A stretch of DNA of 15,318 nucleotides from Phoronis ovalis (Eukaryota; Phoronida; Phoronidae), in NCBI GenBank assembly GCA_028565635.1, contig JAOXYB010028123.1, positions 1-15,318 of the forward strand. The letters run 5' to 3'. This document shows positions 1 to 8,809 of this stretch, piece after piece. Made by a program: the position numbers and the translations under genes. The stretch's first letter is position 1. The number at the start of each line of letters is the position of its first letter. A model generated the notes under the pieces. It saw nothing but the letters and a program-made list of their open reading frames with translations, ran no database searches and was not told the DNA's origin.

Positions 1-20
1 CTCGCGAGATTTCTCGATGT

Positions 21-69
21 CCGGACGTTTAGCCCCAAGATATGCCGTCCGGTAACCGGACGTTTAGCC
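21..69. repeat. Direct 14-bp repeat with a palindrome between
   Basis: CCGGACGTTTAGCC occurs at 21-34 and again at 56-69. Overlapping the second copy is CGTCCGGTAACCGGACG (46-62), a palindrome with 8-bp arms. This GC-richer edge may be the end of a repeat extending left of the window. Confidence 0.7.
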
Positions 70-988
70 ACGGCCTTCTATATAATATCCCTTCTCAGAT
101 CAAAGTGCTATTAAAAGCGTGTGTCATCACTGGAGGTGAAAGCGGCCGGAACTTTTCTGAAAAATCTACACATGCATTGTTCACCTTTAAAATAGCATGC
201 GTCCGATTTATAATTTTGGGAGAGAAGACATCGTAAAAAAGTTTAACAAATCAAGCAAAACAAAAAGAAACTGGAGTAAAGATAAATTAATTTATTTAAA
301 AAGCTTTCGTAATTTTGTTGTACAAAATATACTTTTTCAAAATCACAAATAATAAGATTTTTGTTACTTGTAAACGAAAAACATGATACAAAATATGTGG
401 CTTTTGCATACACGTCTTTGTTCTTAAATTTTAGTTCTAACTTGTAGAACATAACACAACACATTCTATGGACTTTTAATAAATATTATATAATTTAATT
501 TATAATTTTGTATTAAATGCTATAAAAATACCAAGACGCCTTCCGACATTTTGGTTAATGCACCGGAACAAAGTGTCATTTGTTAACGTACTGAACATAA
601 TTTAAAAACCTTCTTGTAATTAACAACGTGATTACAATATACTTGATCCACGGAACGATCTACCAAATGACCCAGTTGTTCTAATAAATAATAGGCGAGA
701 GGGGAAAAGTCTGTAGCGATGTTATCCGTCTCTTCATATTTTCCAAAAAGGAAAAAAAATTGTAAAAACTAATTTTCAGCCGAGAATGGGTATCAATCGA
801 AAACCACTGGTGTGGAATTCATCGTCCTAACTATCCAGATACGCTTTTTGCCTTGCATGTCGTTATATTAGACATATCAATTCTAAACCGCATGATAAGA
901 CTTTGCGATAAAGTTACGATATAGAAAATGTTTAATCATGATTTACGTCGTACGTTTGGTATAATTCATTTCAAATCAGTGTTCTTTT
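70..988. other. No gene seen
   Basis: AT-rich sequence downstream of the neurotrophin-like gene. The short open frames at 42-236 and 464-243 have no domain, signal or splice support. GC falls sharply after about 240. Confidence 0.6.
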
Positions 989-994
989 TTTATT
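989..994 (-). promoter_or_regulatory. Candidate polyadenylation signal AATAAA for the neurotrophin-like gene
   Basis: The plus strand reads TTTATT, that is AATAAA on the minus strand, about 235 bases past the stop codon. It is the first perfect hexamer I found downstream. Transcript ends cannot be seen from sequence alone. Confidence 0.4.
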
Positions 995-1228
995 GGTGTT
1001 GAGTTTCGATTTCATGGCATAGCAATACTGAAAAATTCTCAGCGTTCATATAAATGCGTATACATCTTACCGCCTTGGTAAAATTACTGTCCATTTTCAC
1101 TGGTGCATTATGATGTACAAGCCTTTGTTGAGTAATATTTTGCGTTTTGCTTTGGTATATTTATATTTTCCCACCAATCTCATCTGACGGCTATAACGAC
1201 AAGAATCATAATAAATTCAATTCTTGCG

Positions 1229-1763
1229 TTACTCTGTCTCATCCATCCAACAGCTACAACCGGAGTGAAACAAGATGAAATCCACTCTCCAGTAATTATC
1301 TTGGGAATCTTCTGCACCTGGTAACACAGCGTCTTTGACAACAGCATAAGTGTAACTTGTCAGTTGCTGACATCTCGAGCTATTACGTAGAGCAGGGTCT
1401 ATAAATTGACAAGGTTTGTTCAAAATTGTATCGTTGCAACTCACTTCATATATATTCTGTACAACGTTATCATTATGGAACAGCTTAACCAGTTTACCTT
1501 CTCTTGTTTGTCCGTATTCTCTTTCAACCTTTTTTGCTATTGTTGGACAACATTGCCTTGAGTTTGCTTCAGAAAGAGAAATCGTTGTTAATAAGATTTC
1601 CCTCCTTTGTCTATTTTGATACTGATGTATGCTACGAAATAATAACGTCACATTTTCTGTAGTTAAGCTTTGAAGATTTAGACTAATGTTTAATTGTGCT
1701 AATGGTAAATTTTCGTTAATAGGAGTATTATCTGTGTTGCCTGAATTTGCTTGACGAGGCTGC
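1229..1763 (-). other. Exon 2 of the neurotrophin-like gene (prodomain, furin site, cystine knot)
   Basis: 535 coding bases ending in TAA at 1231-1229. The acceptor AG is at 1765-1764, preceded by a modest pyrimidine tract and by branch-point-like CTTAC/CTCAC sequences near 1790-1800. The furin-type site maps to 1612-1601, the paired CC to about 1552-1547 and the terminal CxC to 1258-1250. Frame-open sequence continues upstream of the acceptor to 1831, but that part reads into the intron and lacks a signal peptide, so the spliced model is preferred to a single-exon reading. Confidence 0.8.
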
Positions 1764-2312
1764 CTACAATAGATAAATTTCGTTTCAGTGAGTAAGTACA
1801 GTAAATTTATAAAATTACACACATGTAACAAAAACTATGTAATGTATTGAATTAAACTTGTATAAAAATAACCAAACCAGAACTTTTGTAATGTATTAAA
1901 TTAAACTTGTAAAATTACAGTTCCATCGAAATTACTATATCGCTCTTGCTTGCGGCAGTGGGCAAAAGTCACTTTCAGTCATAAAGTAAAATTAACTATT
2001 GCGGCTTCAGCTGTGTTAGCATAAATGATCTGAGAGATGAAAGAGAGCAACAATTAAGGTACTACAATCCTCGCAATGTTACTCATAAACACTAGAGCGA
2101 ATTTTCTAGAAACGCTCTGGAATAAGTCTCGTTTGAATCTCGTTTCGCTCTAGTGACTCGGAATAACAATGTGAGGAGTGTACAGGTGAAAATAAATACC
2201 TGAGTGTTAAGATTTCACTTAATAATCTAGATTCTGCCTGTATCGGATTCATATTAACTTCTTGAAGGAAATATACCAATAATAGAAATAACTGAAAAAG
2301 AAAAAAAGACAT
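1229..2312 (-). CDS. Neurotrophin/Spaetzle-like secreted cystine-knot ligand, two exons: join(2312..2200, 1763..1229) on minus
   Basis: Seen: exon 1 opens with MSFFLFQLFLLLVYFLQ, a hydrophobic signal peptide, and ends AG|GTATTT at 2200/2199. Exon 2 begins after TATTGTAG at 1763. Both junctions are phase 2, so an Arg codon (AG+G) is restored, giving 215 residues. Four N-glycosylation sequons lie at about 63 (NIS), 75 (NVT), 148 (NDT) and 165 (NSS). A furin-type RQRR at 89-92 leaves a 123-residue mature part. Its cysteines are at 109, 110, 147, 156, 169, 207 and 209. Known of the family: NGF-type neurotrophins have about 120 mature residues, a C..ID....NS.C block, a WR strand and a terminal CxC; Spaetzle shares this fold and is also furin-like processed. 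Inferred: a secreted, dimeric ligand for a Trk/p75-like or Toll-like receptor. Family call fairly sure; orthology to neurotrophin versus Spaetzle is open. The Met at 2312 is chosen for the signal peptide and the A at -3; see the start-site finding. Confidence 0.8.
1764..2199 (-). other. Phase-2 intron of the neurotrophin-like gene
   Basis: 436 bases with GT at 2199-2198 and AG at 1765-1764. It holds an imperfect fold-back repeat (2070-2176) close to the donor and a direct duplication of about 24 bases (1839-1862 and 1888-1911, one clear mismatch). No coding content is seen. Confidence 0.7.
2070..2176. repeat. Imperfect fold-back repeat inside the intron
   Basis: Arms 2070-2101 and 2145-2176 are inverted copies matching at about 25 of 32 positions. 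The inner 11 bases (CACTAGAGCGA and its complement, 2091-2101 and 2145-2155) match perfectly. Similarity continues weakly outward. The right arm ends about 22 bases from the splice donor. It may be a small old MITE; no clear target-site duplication was found. Confidence 0.6.
2200..2312 (-). other. Exon 1 coding part of the neurotrophin-like gene (signal peptide)
   Basis: Encodes 37 residues plus two bases of codon 38. The h-region LFLLLVYFL is followed by a polar stretch ending IQAE, so signal cleavage after about residue 26 is plausible. The donor AG|GTATTT lies at 2199/2198. The sequence TTTTTTTCTTTTTCAG at the 5' end (2292-2307) is also a textbook 3' splice site, so this could instead be an internal exon beginning at 2291 in the same frame, with the initiator in an exon further right. 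Confidence 0.7.
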
Positions 2313-2322
2313 TGTCGATCAT
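2254..2322 (-). other. Overlapping upstream ORF at the neurotrophin-like start
   Basis: An ATG at 2322-2320 also has A at -3. It opens a 22-codon frame that overlaps the chosen start in a different frame and stops at 2256-2254. If the transcript includes it, it should lower initiation at 2312. If exon 1 really begins at the 2291 acceptor, it is not in the mRNA at all. Confidence 0.35.
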
Positions 2323-2693
2323 GTTTACTTTGCAAACTTTTCAATCTAATTTAAAAGAAAGTTCATGTTTATTATTTCATTTTCACCTTTCGAGAAAGTT
2401 CTAGGATGTGCTGTTTAATATTTCTAAGATGTACAAATGGCTATACAGATCATTCCGTCGAGTAAATAAATAGTAGTATTACCACAAAGTAGTGTTACTA
2501 GCAAATTACTTAACGTTCAGCAAACCCGAAACCCATGTTTGCGCACTTGGTCCCACTCTTTCGGGGGATATTAGTTCAATGCTCCTTGACGTAATATGAA
2601 CAAATCTCGATGATGGCTGTTTACGTTGTTATGCTGTTTTTTTACAAGATGCTATCACACACATACTGAACTTAGTTAATAATAGAATATCGG

Positions 2694-2701
2694 GTTTCTG
2701 G
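2694..2701. repeat. Left TSD of MITE copy A
   Basis: GTTTCTGG, repeated exactly at 3109-3116 on the other side of the element. Confidence 0.75.
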
Positions 2702-3108
2702 CACGGGGGACACATGGGTTAAAGGGTGGGTCCGCATGTACGAACGAAATCTCGTGTGAAAAGGGATATTTGTTTTCAACCAGGTACGTAACGTGTGTTC
2801 CACGTTAAGGGTATATATTTGGCTAAATGTTGGCAAATAGAGTATAGTTTCACAAATAATACAAATGCCAAAGGGTATATATGCTTTCACTATTCAGATG
2901 TATACAGATATATAGTAAAAAAGGCATGTTTTTCACCAGGGCGGCTTATCTGATGACTTTTACTGAGTGAGGTTTGCCAAAGGGTCACACTTTACCATGC
3001 AAGTCTGCAAAGGGTTGCCTTTTTAACAGGTTATATACGTATTTAGGGTTTTTTTAAAACCTTATGTTCGCGCATGTGACCCCGCCCTTTACACAGGTGA
3101 CCCCCGGA
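2702..3108. mobile_element. hAT-like MITE, copy A (407 bp, 8-bp TSD)
   Basis: Flanked by identical 8-bp direct repeats GTTTCTGG at 2694-2701 and 3109-3116. Left terminus CACGGGGGACACATGGG; right terminus, reverse complemented, TCCGGGGGTCACCTGTG. The terminal similarity extends about 43 bp, through a block reading GCATGTACGAAC on one side and GCATGCGCGAAC on the other. The interior carries scattered units like CCAAAGGGTATA and no transposase, so it is non-autonomous. The 8-bp TSD points to a hAT-like superfamily; other 8-bp superfamilies such as P remain possible. Confidence 0.75.
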
Positions 3109-3116
3109 GTTTCTGG
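3109..3116. repeat. Right TSD of MITE copy A
   Basis: GTTTCTGG, identical to 2694-2701. Confidence 0.75.
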
Positions 3117-4151
3117 TGATGTCTAGCTTACGAATACACTTAGATACTTTTATTTCTATGAAGATATTTTAAGCATAATGACAAGCGAGAACATTGATAT
3201 TTTAAAATTAAAAATAAACATTTAAATTGGTCAAAGGAAAACTAAATGTCGTTTATGACAAGTTTGGTATTTTAATAGCTATTTTGTTAAACTTATCAGA
3301 TATCTGCGTCCGGTATGCACCGGTATACGTCATTAAATCTAAAATAACTTGCTGAATTTCTGATTCATAAATGAATTTTTATAAGATCGAATCCCTAACA
3401 ATTCTTGAATAATACAAATTATTGTAAAAATAGTGGTACAAACTCAAACATGTAGATACGTTTTTCGAGCTCATATTCATCCAGGAACGATCGAGCAGTG
3501 TACATATCAATAATTAAATATAATTGTAACTATTTCTACTTAAGATTGAAAACAAATTCCATAAAATATTTAACTTTATTTATACCTAGGAAGCCAATTA
3601 ACCTAGAAAGTTACACTCTGTCGCCCCTGTCATACAAATATAGCAGAAGCAGAATATGTAAATATTGTACCAAGAGAATATTGGATTTATATAGGAATTA
3701 TATATATTGCGCTATCCACGCGGCAGCTTTTAATTGAAATTATATTATAACTCTTACTTTAAAGAAAAAATTGAAAAATAGCAGCGTTAGAGAGGAAAAT
3801 TGAAAAATAGCAGCGTTAGAGAGGAAAATTGAAAAATAGCAGCATTACAGAGGGAGAACTTTCTCGCTTCTGTTGTGCAGTGCATGATTTTAGTTTTATG
3901 ATCGGTTTTAGTAACTGCTATAATTTATCAAAATAAGTAGCCCATTCAAACAATAGTAATCGGCGAACGGCATTGCTCCTTTCCATTAATTGTCCATTGC
4001 TAAAACACTAGTTTGAGGTGGTATGTGTCTTATAGTTGATAACACCTTTCTGGATTATACGGTGGCTCGTAACAGTGACATTGCATGATTCCAAGAAAAG
4101 TTTATTTTCAGTACTATTTTCCACATTTTACTTTAGACCCCTTTTGGAACC
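3117..4151. other. No gene seen; contains the 29-bp minisatellite
   Basis: AT-rich. The open frame at 3498-3737 is dominated by I/Y/N/K codons, as expected of AT-rich noncoding DNA. Confidence 0.6.
3771..3853. repeat. Minisatellite, 29-bp unit, about 2.9 copies
   Basis: Units start at 3771, 3800 and 3829, each beginning TTGAAAAATAGCAGC. The first two are identical over the full unit; the third diverges in its last third (GCATTACAGAGGG). Confidence 0.9.
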
Positions 4152-4185
4152 AAGCCTTCCGGCTTTATGGGCTATCCTTGATAGC
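4152..4185. repeat. Two adjacent short hairpins
   Basis: AAGCC-TTCC-GGCTT (4152-4165) followed by GCTATC-CTT-GATAGC (4171-4185). Stem-loops in series like this occur at the 3' ends of some retroelements, but I cannot place it in a family and no reverse transcriptase lies upstream. Confidence 0.5.
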
Positions 4186-4346
4186 GGATAAATAATTTAC
4201 AAACCACTACATTAAATTATTATAGTATTTTTTATCTATAGCTCAGGATTTCTTATTCTATGTACTTTGGTGCTGTTTTAAAATGTATATATTTTGTTTC
4301 ATTTTTATTTTGCGATTTGTATTGTTTATTGTTTTATGAGAAAGAT

Positions 4347-4362
4347 ACTTACTTACTTACTT
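4347..4362. repeat. (ACTT)4 microsatellite
   Basis: Four uninterrupted ACTT units. On the minus strand this gives overlapping GTAAGT donors next to the exon-like segment 4516-4361. Confidence 0.85.
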
Positions 4363-4516
4363 GAAGAAACGCTTCACTGTTGAAATGAAATTAAGTTCAG
4401 TGGCAATTACATAATTTTTAGGCTGTGTAACAGGTGAATCATAAACACCACAAAGATTCTTATAAAGTGAAAATGATGATATCACATATTGACGGTAGTT
4501 TCGAAGAAGTAGTGGG
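4361..4516 (-). other. Exon-like segment, 156 bases, phase 2-2
   Basis: On the minus strand, CCCAACTAG precedes it and CAA|GTAAGT follows. The frame is open throughout with fairly varied third positions, including SSFSLYKNLCGVYDSP and ending in VKRFF. The donor falls in an (ACTT)4 microsatellite, which would create GTAAGT by chance. No family recognised. Confidence 0.2.
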
Positions 4517-4562
4517 CTAGTTGGGTGGTTTAAAATAAACACTTTTCTTCTTTCAGAAACAA

Positions 4563-5681
4563 TTGTTTACATTCATTATGCACATAAGCTTAGAGGTACT
4601 TATTGACAAGTTAGAATTAAAAAAAATGTCTCCTATAGATAGCATCACCCAAAATATAAAGAAATATTATAAATTCAGAAGAAGTGAAAACATATATTCA
4701 CGATCACTCCCAGCCAGCCGGAATAATCATCCACCATGAAATATATTTTTATTATCCCCAAGGGCAATTATTTCGAAAAAATATATTTTAATTAATTCAA
4801 GTACATTCCTATGTATGTAATTGTTAATTACTCAGAAAATATTAACAATTTTAACTATAAAACAGATTTATAAATATATTAAACCAACTTTATATATTGC
4901 ATATTTGCTGCTAAACAGGATTATTGATCTTTACTACGACATATTTATCTTCTTATGGTTTATTTTAAAGTACACTCAAATAAAACTGAACACAAAAATT
5001 AGTTTTCTAAAACCCGCCCTAATTAATATCGGAAGGATGCGTGTGTGAAAATCTCTGTAATTACTATTTTAATTACCTACATTTTTCAAAGTCAAGTAGC
5101 TACGTATATTTTAGAACAAAAATTTATCAATGTTTACAGTTATCTCATGAAGATGCAAGCGAGGGAAATCCTACTACACAGTACACGTATGTACATAAGG
5201 AGTAAATTCAGTAGATTATATAGTGTAATCTACTATTTTTAAATATGAAACTATTCTTAGATTTTTGATATTATTAATTAACCTAAATACTAATGCACAG
5301 ATTTGCCCAAAACAGCTTCGCTAAAAGTTTAGCAAAACTCGTGCTTGAGAAAAAATCCTTATACAACACATTTTGTTTTAAAATCAGAAATATATAATGT
5401 ATTTCTAAATTTTCACTGTTATAACTGGTAATGTAACAACTACCAGTAAAAACTAATGATTTAGATTTATATTTACTCAGAATATTATCAGAATAAAAAC
5501 TATAATAGTATAAAAAATTACTTTAATCTAATATAATCTAGTCTATCATCACTGTCATATGGACGTGATCTGATAGACCATTGTTGGGTAACTAAGACTT
5601 CTGCGTAATTTTCTAGACTGAATGAAATACATTACAGATTGTGAACCCTAGTAGAACACAACATTTTAGTTAGTTACTTAC
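4563..5681. other. No gene seen
   Basis: Very AT-rich. It includes a perfect 12-bp inverted repeat AAATATATTTTT (4739-4750) with AAAAATATATTT (4776-4787). Open frames at 4821-5048 and 5045-5242 are low-complexity I/L/Y/K readings. Confidence 0.6.
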
Positions 5682-5744
5682 TTTATTAACTAAATGATAA
5701 GGCTGCCTGATTTCCATTTCTCGCCAAAGCACCGTCTGTATTAT
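5682..5744 (-). other. Exon-like segment, 54-63 bases
   Basis: The minus strand reads TTGTTACAG (acceptor, exon from 5744) or ATACAG (exon from 5735) and ends AAA|GTAAGT. One frame gives TVLWREMEIRQPYHLVNK across the shorter form. Another gives DNTDGALARNGNQAALSFS and then a TAA that overlaps an AATAAA hexamer, which would make it a terminal exon. The two readings exclude each other. Confidence 0.15.
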
Positions 5745-6653
5745 CTGTAACAAATATTATAAGTATTAATTTATTGTTATAAGTAAAAATATTATTTCCC
5801 ATTTTTTATTTAAGAATGTGGGAAATGCTGTTTGGTGTATCCTATTCAAGTAATTAAAGTTGGACCATTTCCCATTTTAGTTCTGTAACTTTGAATTTAC
5901 TGTTAATCTAGTTGCTAACTAATTCTGTAATTATTACTGTGGGCAGTTTCGGTGGATTCGGCCGGTTTCCAAATTTCATCACAAAGTAACACTGACCCGC
6001 TTTTACCGCTGTCCAGAACCGCCATGAGCTATGTCATGGGCAAATTTTTTCTACACACGCTTAGCAGGAAGCTACATGTTTTTTATTGTTTCTCTAATAT
6101 CACATTACATACAATACACGTGCTTGAAAAACATAACCCAAGAGATTCATATAAAAATCATAACTTTTGTTTACTTCAAAAACATACTCAGCTTAGCAGT
6201 CTGAGTAATATTAACCTATTAACTAATAAAATTTTAAATAAAAAAACCACATAATTTTTGGCTCCGTCAACTATGAAAATCTTTTATGCATCTCCGGGGA
6301 GACGTCTGAACCATGCATTTATGCGCATTTTAATAATAGAACTATGACTGGTCATCACCTTGGACTGATTTGCCTTATCACTGTCAATGGACTCCTGTTG
6401 TAATGTAACTACTATTCAACGAAGAATTGTATCTGTTTGGACAAATGCGGAATTTATAAACTGTGTTGTTAATACTTTATATTAAACAAAAACACAAAAT
6501 ACAACCCAATTTACTCATAACCGAAAAAAACAACGTTCTTGTTGAATGCTTTTGAAATGGAGGCACACTAAATTTCACAAATTTATCAATGACTGGTTAC
6601 AAGTGTTATATGTAAATCTTATCATATTATTATGTAGATTTTTCTTTAATTAG
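5745..6653. other. No gene seen
   Basis: A somewhat GC-richer patch at about 5950-6060 gives an open frame with no recognisable domain, starting only at a GTG. It could be a repeat remnant. Confidence 0.5.
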
Positions 6654-6740
6654 AAAAATTCCGTGATTCTGTAGCTTGCTTGATTAAAAACGTAAATTTC
6701 ACAAAGTACTTTTTACCTGCTTGGTGCGAATATTTACAAG
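6654..6740 (+). other. Exon-like segment, 87 bases, phase 1-1
   Basis: Bounded by TTTTTCTTTAATTAG and by CAAG|GTAAGT, both good splice sites. Open in one frame throughout: KFRDSVACLIKNVNFTKYF, then LPAWCEYLQ. Being symmetric, it could be inserted or skipped without shifting frame. No homologue recognised and no partner exons seen in the window. Confidence 0.2.
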
Positions 6741-8368
6741 GTAAGTGTGAATATGCATGATCAACAGGTGTGACCAACTACAGGTATTTTCCGGTACGCT
6801 CAGTCCTACATGTACAGGGTATTAATATAGTACCATAATAGCTTAAAACCTAAATACTCTATATTTGAGAACGATTGGATTGCATAACTTTTATTATAGT
6901 TATTTCACTGTTCAGAGCATGAAAGATGAATTTGTAAATATGTTACAAAAAGGTTGCAGTTACCGGTAAACACTCTGCACTCGCTAACCTTGTGTACGGT
7001 TGGTAAACGCCTATGATTGTCATACCGCAATCCATGTTCTTACAATGAACTCATTCACGCTTGTTTTATTTTCCGACTGGCAAATTTGAAATGTTACACA
7101 ACAAAAGGGATGTGTGGCCGAAATGATGATCCTAATGTGCATAAAACGAGTTAAGGTCTCGGAGCCTTCATAAATTACCGACCCATGTATACTTTTGGAT
7201 GCAGGTAAGGCTACACAAGTCACCAAATACTTGACCACCATTTGCGGTAGCCCGGCGGTGAGCTTTAGTATAGAAGTTTGTAAAGATATGAATTAAAACC
7301 CAGGTAATGTGCAACCAATAAAATATCATTTCCTCCAAAAATAGTAAATAAATGCAAACGTGAGACTGAAACTGTAAAATGGATAATGACTAAAACTTAC
7401 CACTTTTTAGATATTGTAGTACAAATTATGATAACTGCGTATTTGTTACTAGTTTCCTGATTAAAAGCTGGGGATTTACACTGCAAGCACATTGACTTAA
7501 CTAAAATAAAATAGGTATTAAAGGTCCGTTGCTGGAATTTTGTATACTGTGGTGGGCTTGCATGTACTATCAACAGAGCTTTATATGTGAAATTAACAAA
7601 CATAATACATCGTTAAATCTCTTACCTCCCGTTTTATGCCGTTGTTGTCGTTAAGAATTGCTATCGCGACTGATCTCGTCAAATTAAAAAGCAATATAAT
7701 ATAAAGCAAGCACACATACCTCGAACACACACGCGCCTGTCCAAGCACTAGATCTATAGTAAGGTGTAACGACTTTTGAGTACTACCAAGTTATATGCAC
7801 TTTACTTGATCGTGGCTACAATAGGCAATGGCAAAGCAGGAAAACTCAAAACTAAGTGTTAAGCCATTTTTTATAATGAAATCCTTTCCCAACTATTTAG
7901 ATCCGGTTACTGAAAATAAATGTCAAAGACATGATAAAAAATTGATTTATGAATGATACAAATTGTGCACCGACCCCCACCGACCTCATATCTTCTCCAT
8001 AAACCCATCCATGTTCAGCCAACCGACAAACACCGCACGAGCAAGCACATCACATAGTTGATCTTTAGGGTACATACCCTAAACATAAATGGATAATAAA
8101 GTGTTTTCATAATTTCTAGAGTTGACAGACTGTCAAGATATCCTCATTAATATTACTTTTTACTTTAAATGTTGTCCATTATAAACTATAATTAAAATAG
8201 TTAAAAATAACTTGTTACCAGTCATTGTCAAAGAATGGCCAAGAACCAGACAAGTAGCATCCCATACATTATGAAATGTCTGGAAAAGACGATGTTTATG
8301 AGACGAACTAGAAACATGAACTTAAATGCGCCGTTATTGTTTGTGGTCATGTCGGCGAAAATGTCAAT
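6741..8368. other. No gene supported
   Basis: Two minus-strand open frames (7241-7020, 7603-7397) were inspected. The second ends at an AAGTG|GTAAGT donor and another donor GAG|GTAAGA lies at 7626/7625, but no acceptors or protein similarity back them. The 8064-8083 palindrome is here. Confidence 0.5.
8064..8083. repeat. 20-bp palindrome
   Basis: TTTAGGGTA, two bases, TACCCTAAA: perfect 9-bp arms. The arm contains a single TTTAGGG heptamer, but there is no telomere-like array. Confidence 0.85.
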
Positions 8369-8376
8369 AACTAGAA
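8369..8376. repeat. Left TSD of MITE copy B
   Basis: AACTAGAA, repeated exactly at 8802-8809. Confidence 0.75.
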
Positions 8377-8801
8377 CCGGGGGGAGTTACAGTCAGAATA
8401 GTTGGGTACGCACGTGCGTTATAAAAACAAGGCGAAAAGGCACACTTTTTCAGAAACTAAACGGTAAGACCGGGCAACACGGGACACGCTGAAAAGGGTA
8501 TTACATTACTCAAAAATTGTTACAAAAAAACGAAAATTTGGTCTCGAATTAAGCATGAAAAGGGTGTTTCTTATTGCTTTGTGTCTAAGATTTCAGATGT
8601 ACGTTTGTGTCAAAAAAAAAGATGCCCAAAACATGATATGGTTGCTCCAATTCATTTGCTCATCTTGAATACCGGATAAAAAGGTTCCAAATGATATATA
8701 AATGGGTATGAATTTTGGGCTCATAGGTCCCAAAAAGAGACTACTTTTTACCGTTCATAACGCACACAGATACCCAACTATTCTCACTGTCACCCCCCGG
8801 G
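8377..8801. mobile_element. hAT-like MITE, copy B (425 bp, 8-bp TSD)
   Basis: Flanked by AACTAGAA at 8369-8376 and 8802-8809. Left terminus CCGGGGGGAGTTACAGTCAG; right terminus, reverse complemented, CCCGGGGGGTGACAGTGAG. The terminal inverted repeat runs about 50 bp and includes a shared AGAATAGTTGGGTA block, the best-conserved arms of the family here. The interior has units such as GAAAAGGGTATT and GAAAAGGGTGTT. No transposase is encoded. The open frame crossing its left end has no protein-like features. Confidence 0.8.
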
Positions 8802-8809
8802 AACTAGAA
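8802..8809. repeat. Right TSD of MITE copy B
   Basis: AACTAGAA, identical to 8369-8376. Confidence 0.75.

Noticed and set aside
1416-1619. Plus-strand open frame across the neurotrophin-like exon
   Set aside because: Antisense shadow of the real coding sequence.
1764-1831. In-frame extension of the cystine-knot exon to an ATG at 1831
   Set aside because: It crosses a good acceptor (TTGTAG|G), has no signal peptide, and the spliced alternative supplies one in the matching phase.
2672-2890. Minus-strand open frame of 72 codons
   Set aside because: Lies almost wholly in MITE copy A; no protein features.
5952-6254. Plus-strand open frame of 100 codons
   Set aside because: Begins at GTG, which is not a usual eukaryotic start; no domain, no splice support, Asn/Lys/Leu-rich tail.
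7397-7710. Minus-strand donors at 7399/7398 and 7625/7624 next to open frames
   Set aside because: No matching acceptors of quality and no recognisable protein; expected by chance in AT-rich DNA.
8235-8492. Plus-strand open frame of 85 codons
   Set aside because: Runs into the left end of MITE copy B; composition follows the repeat.
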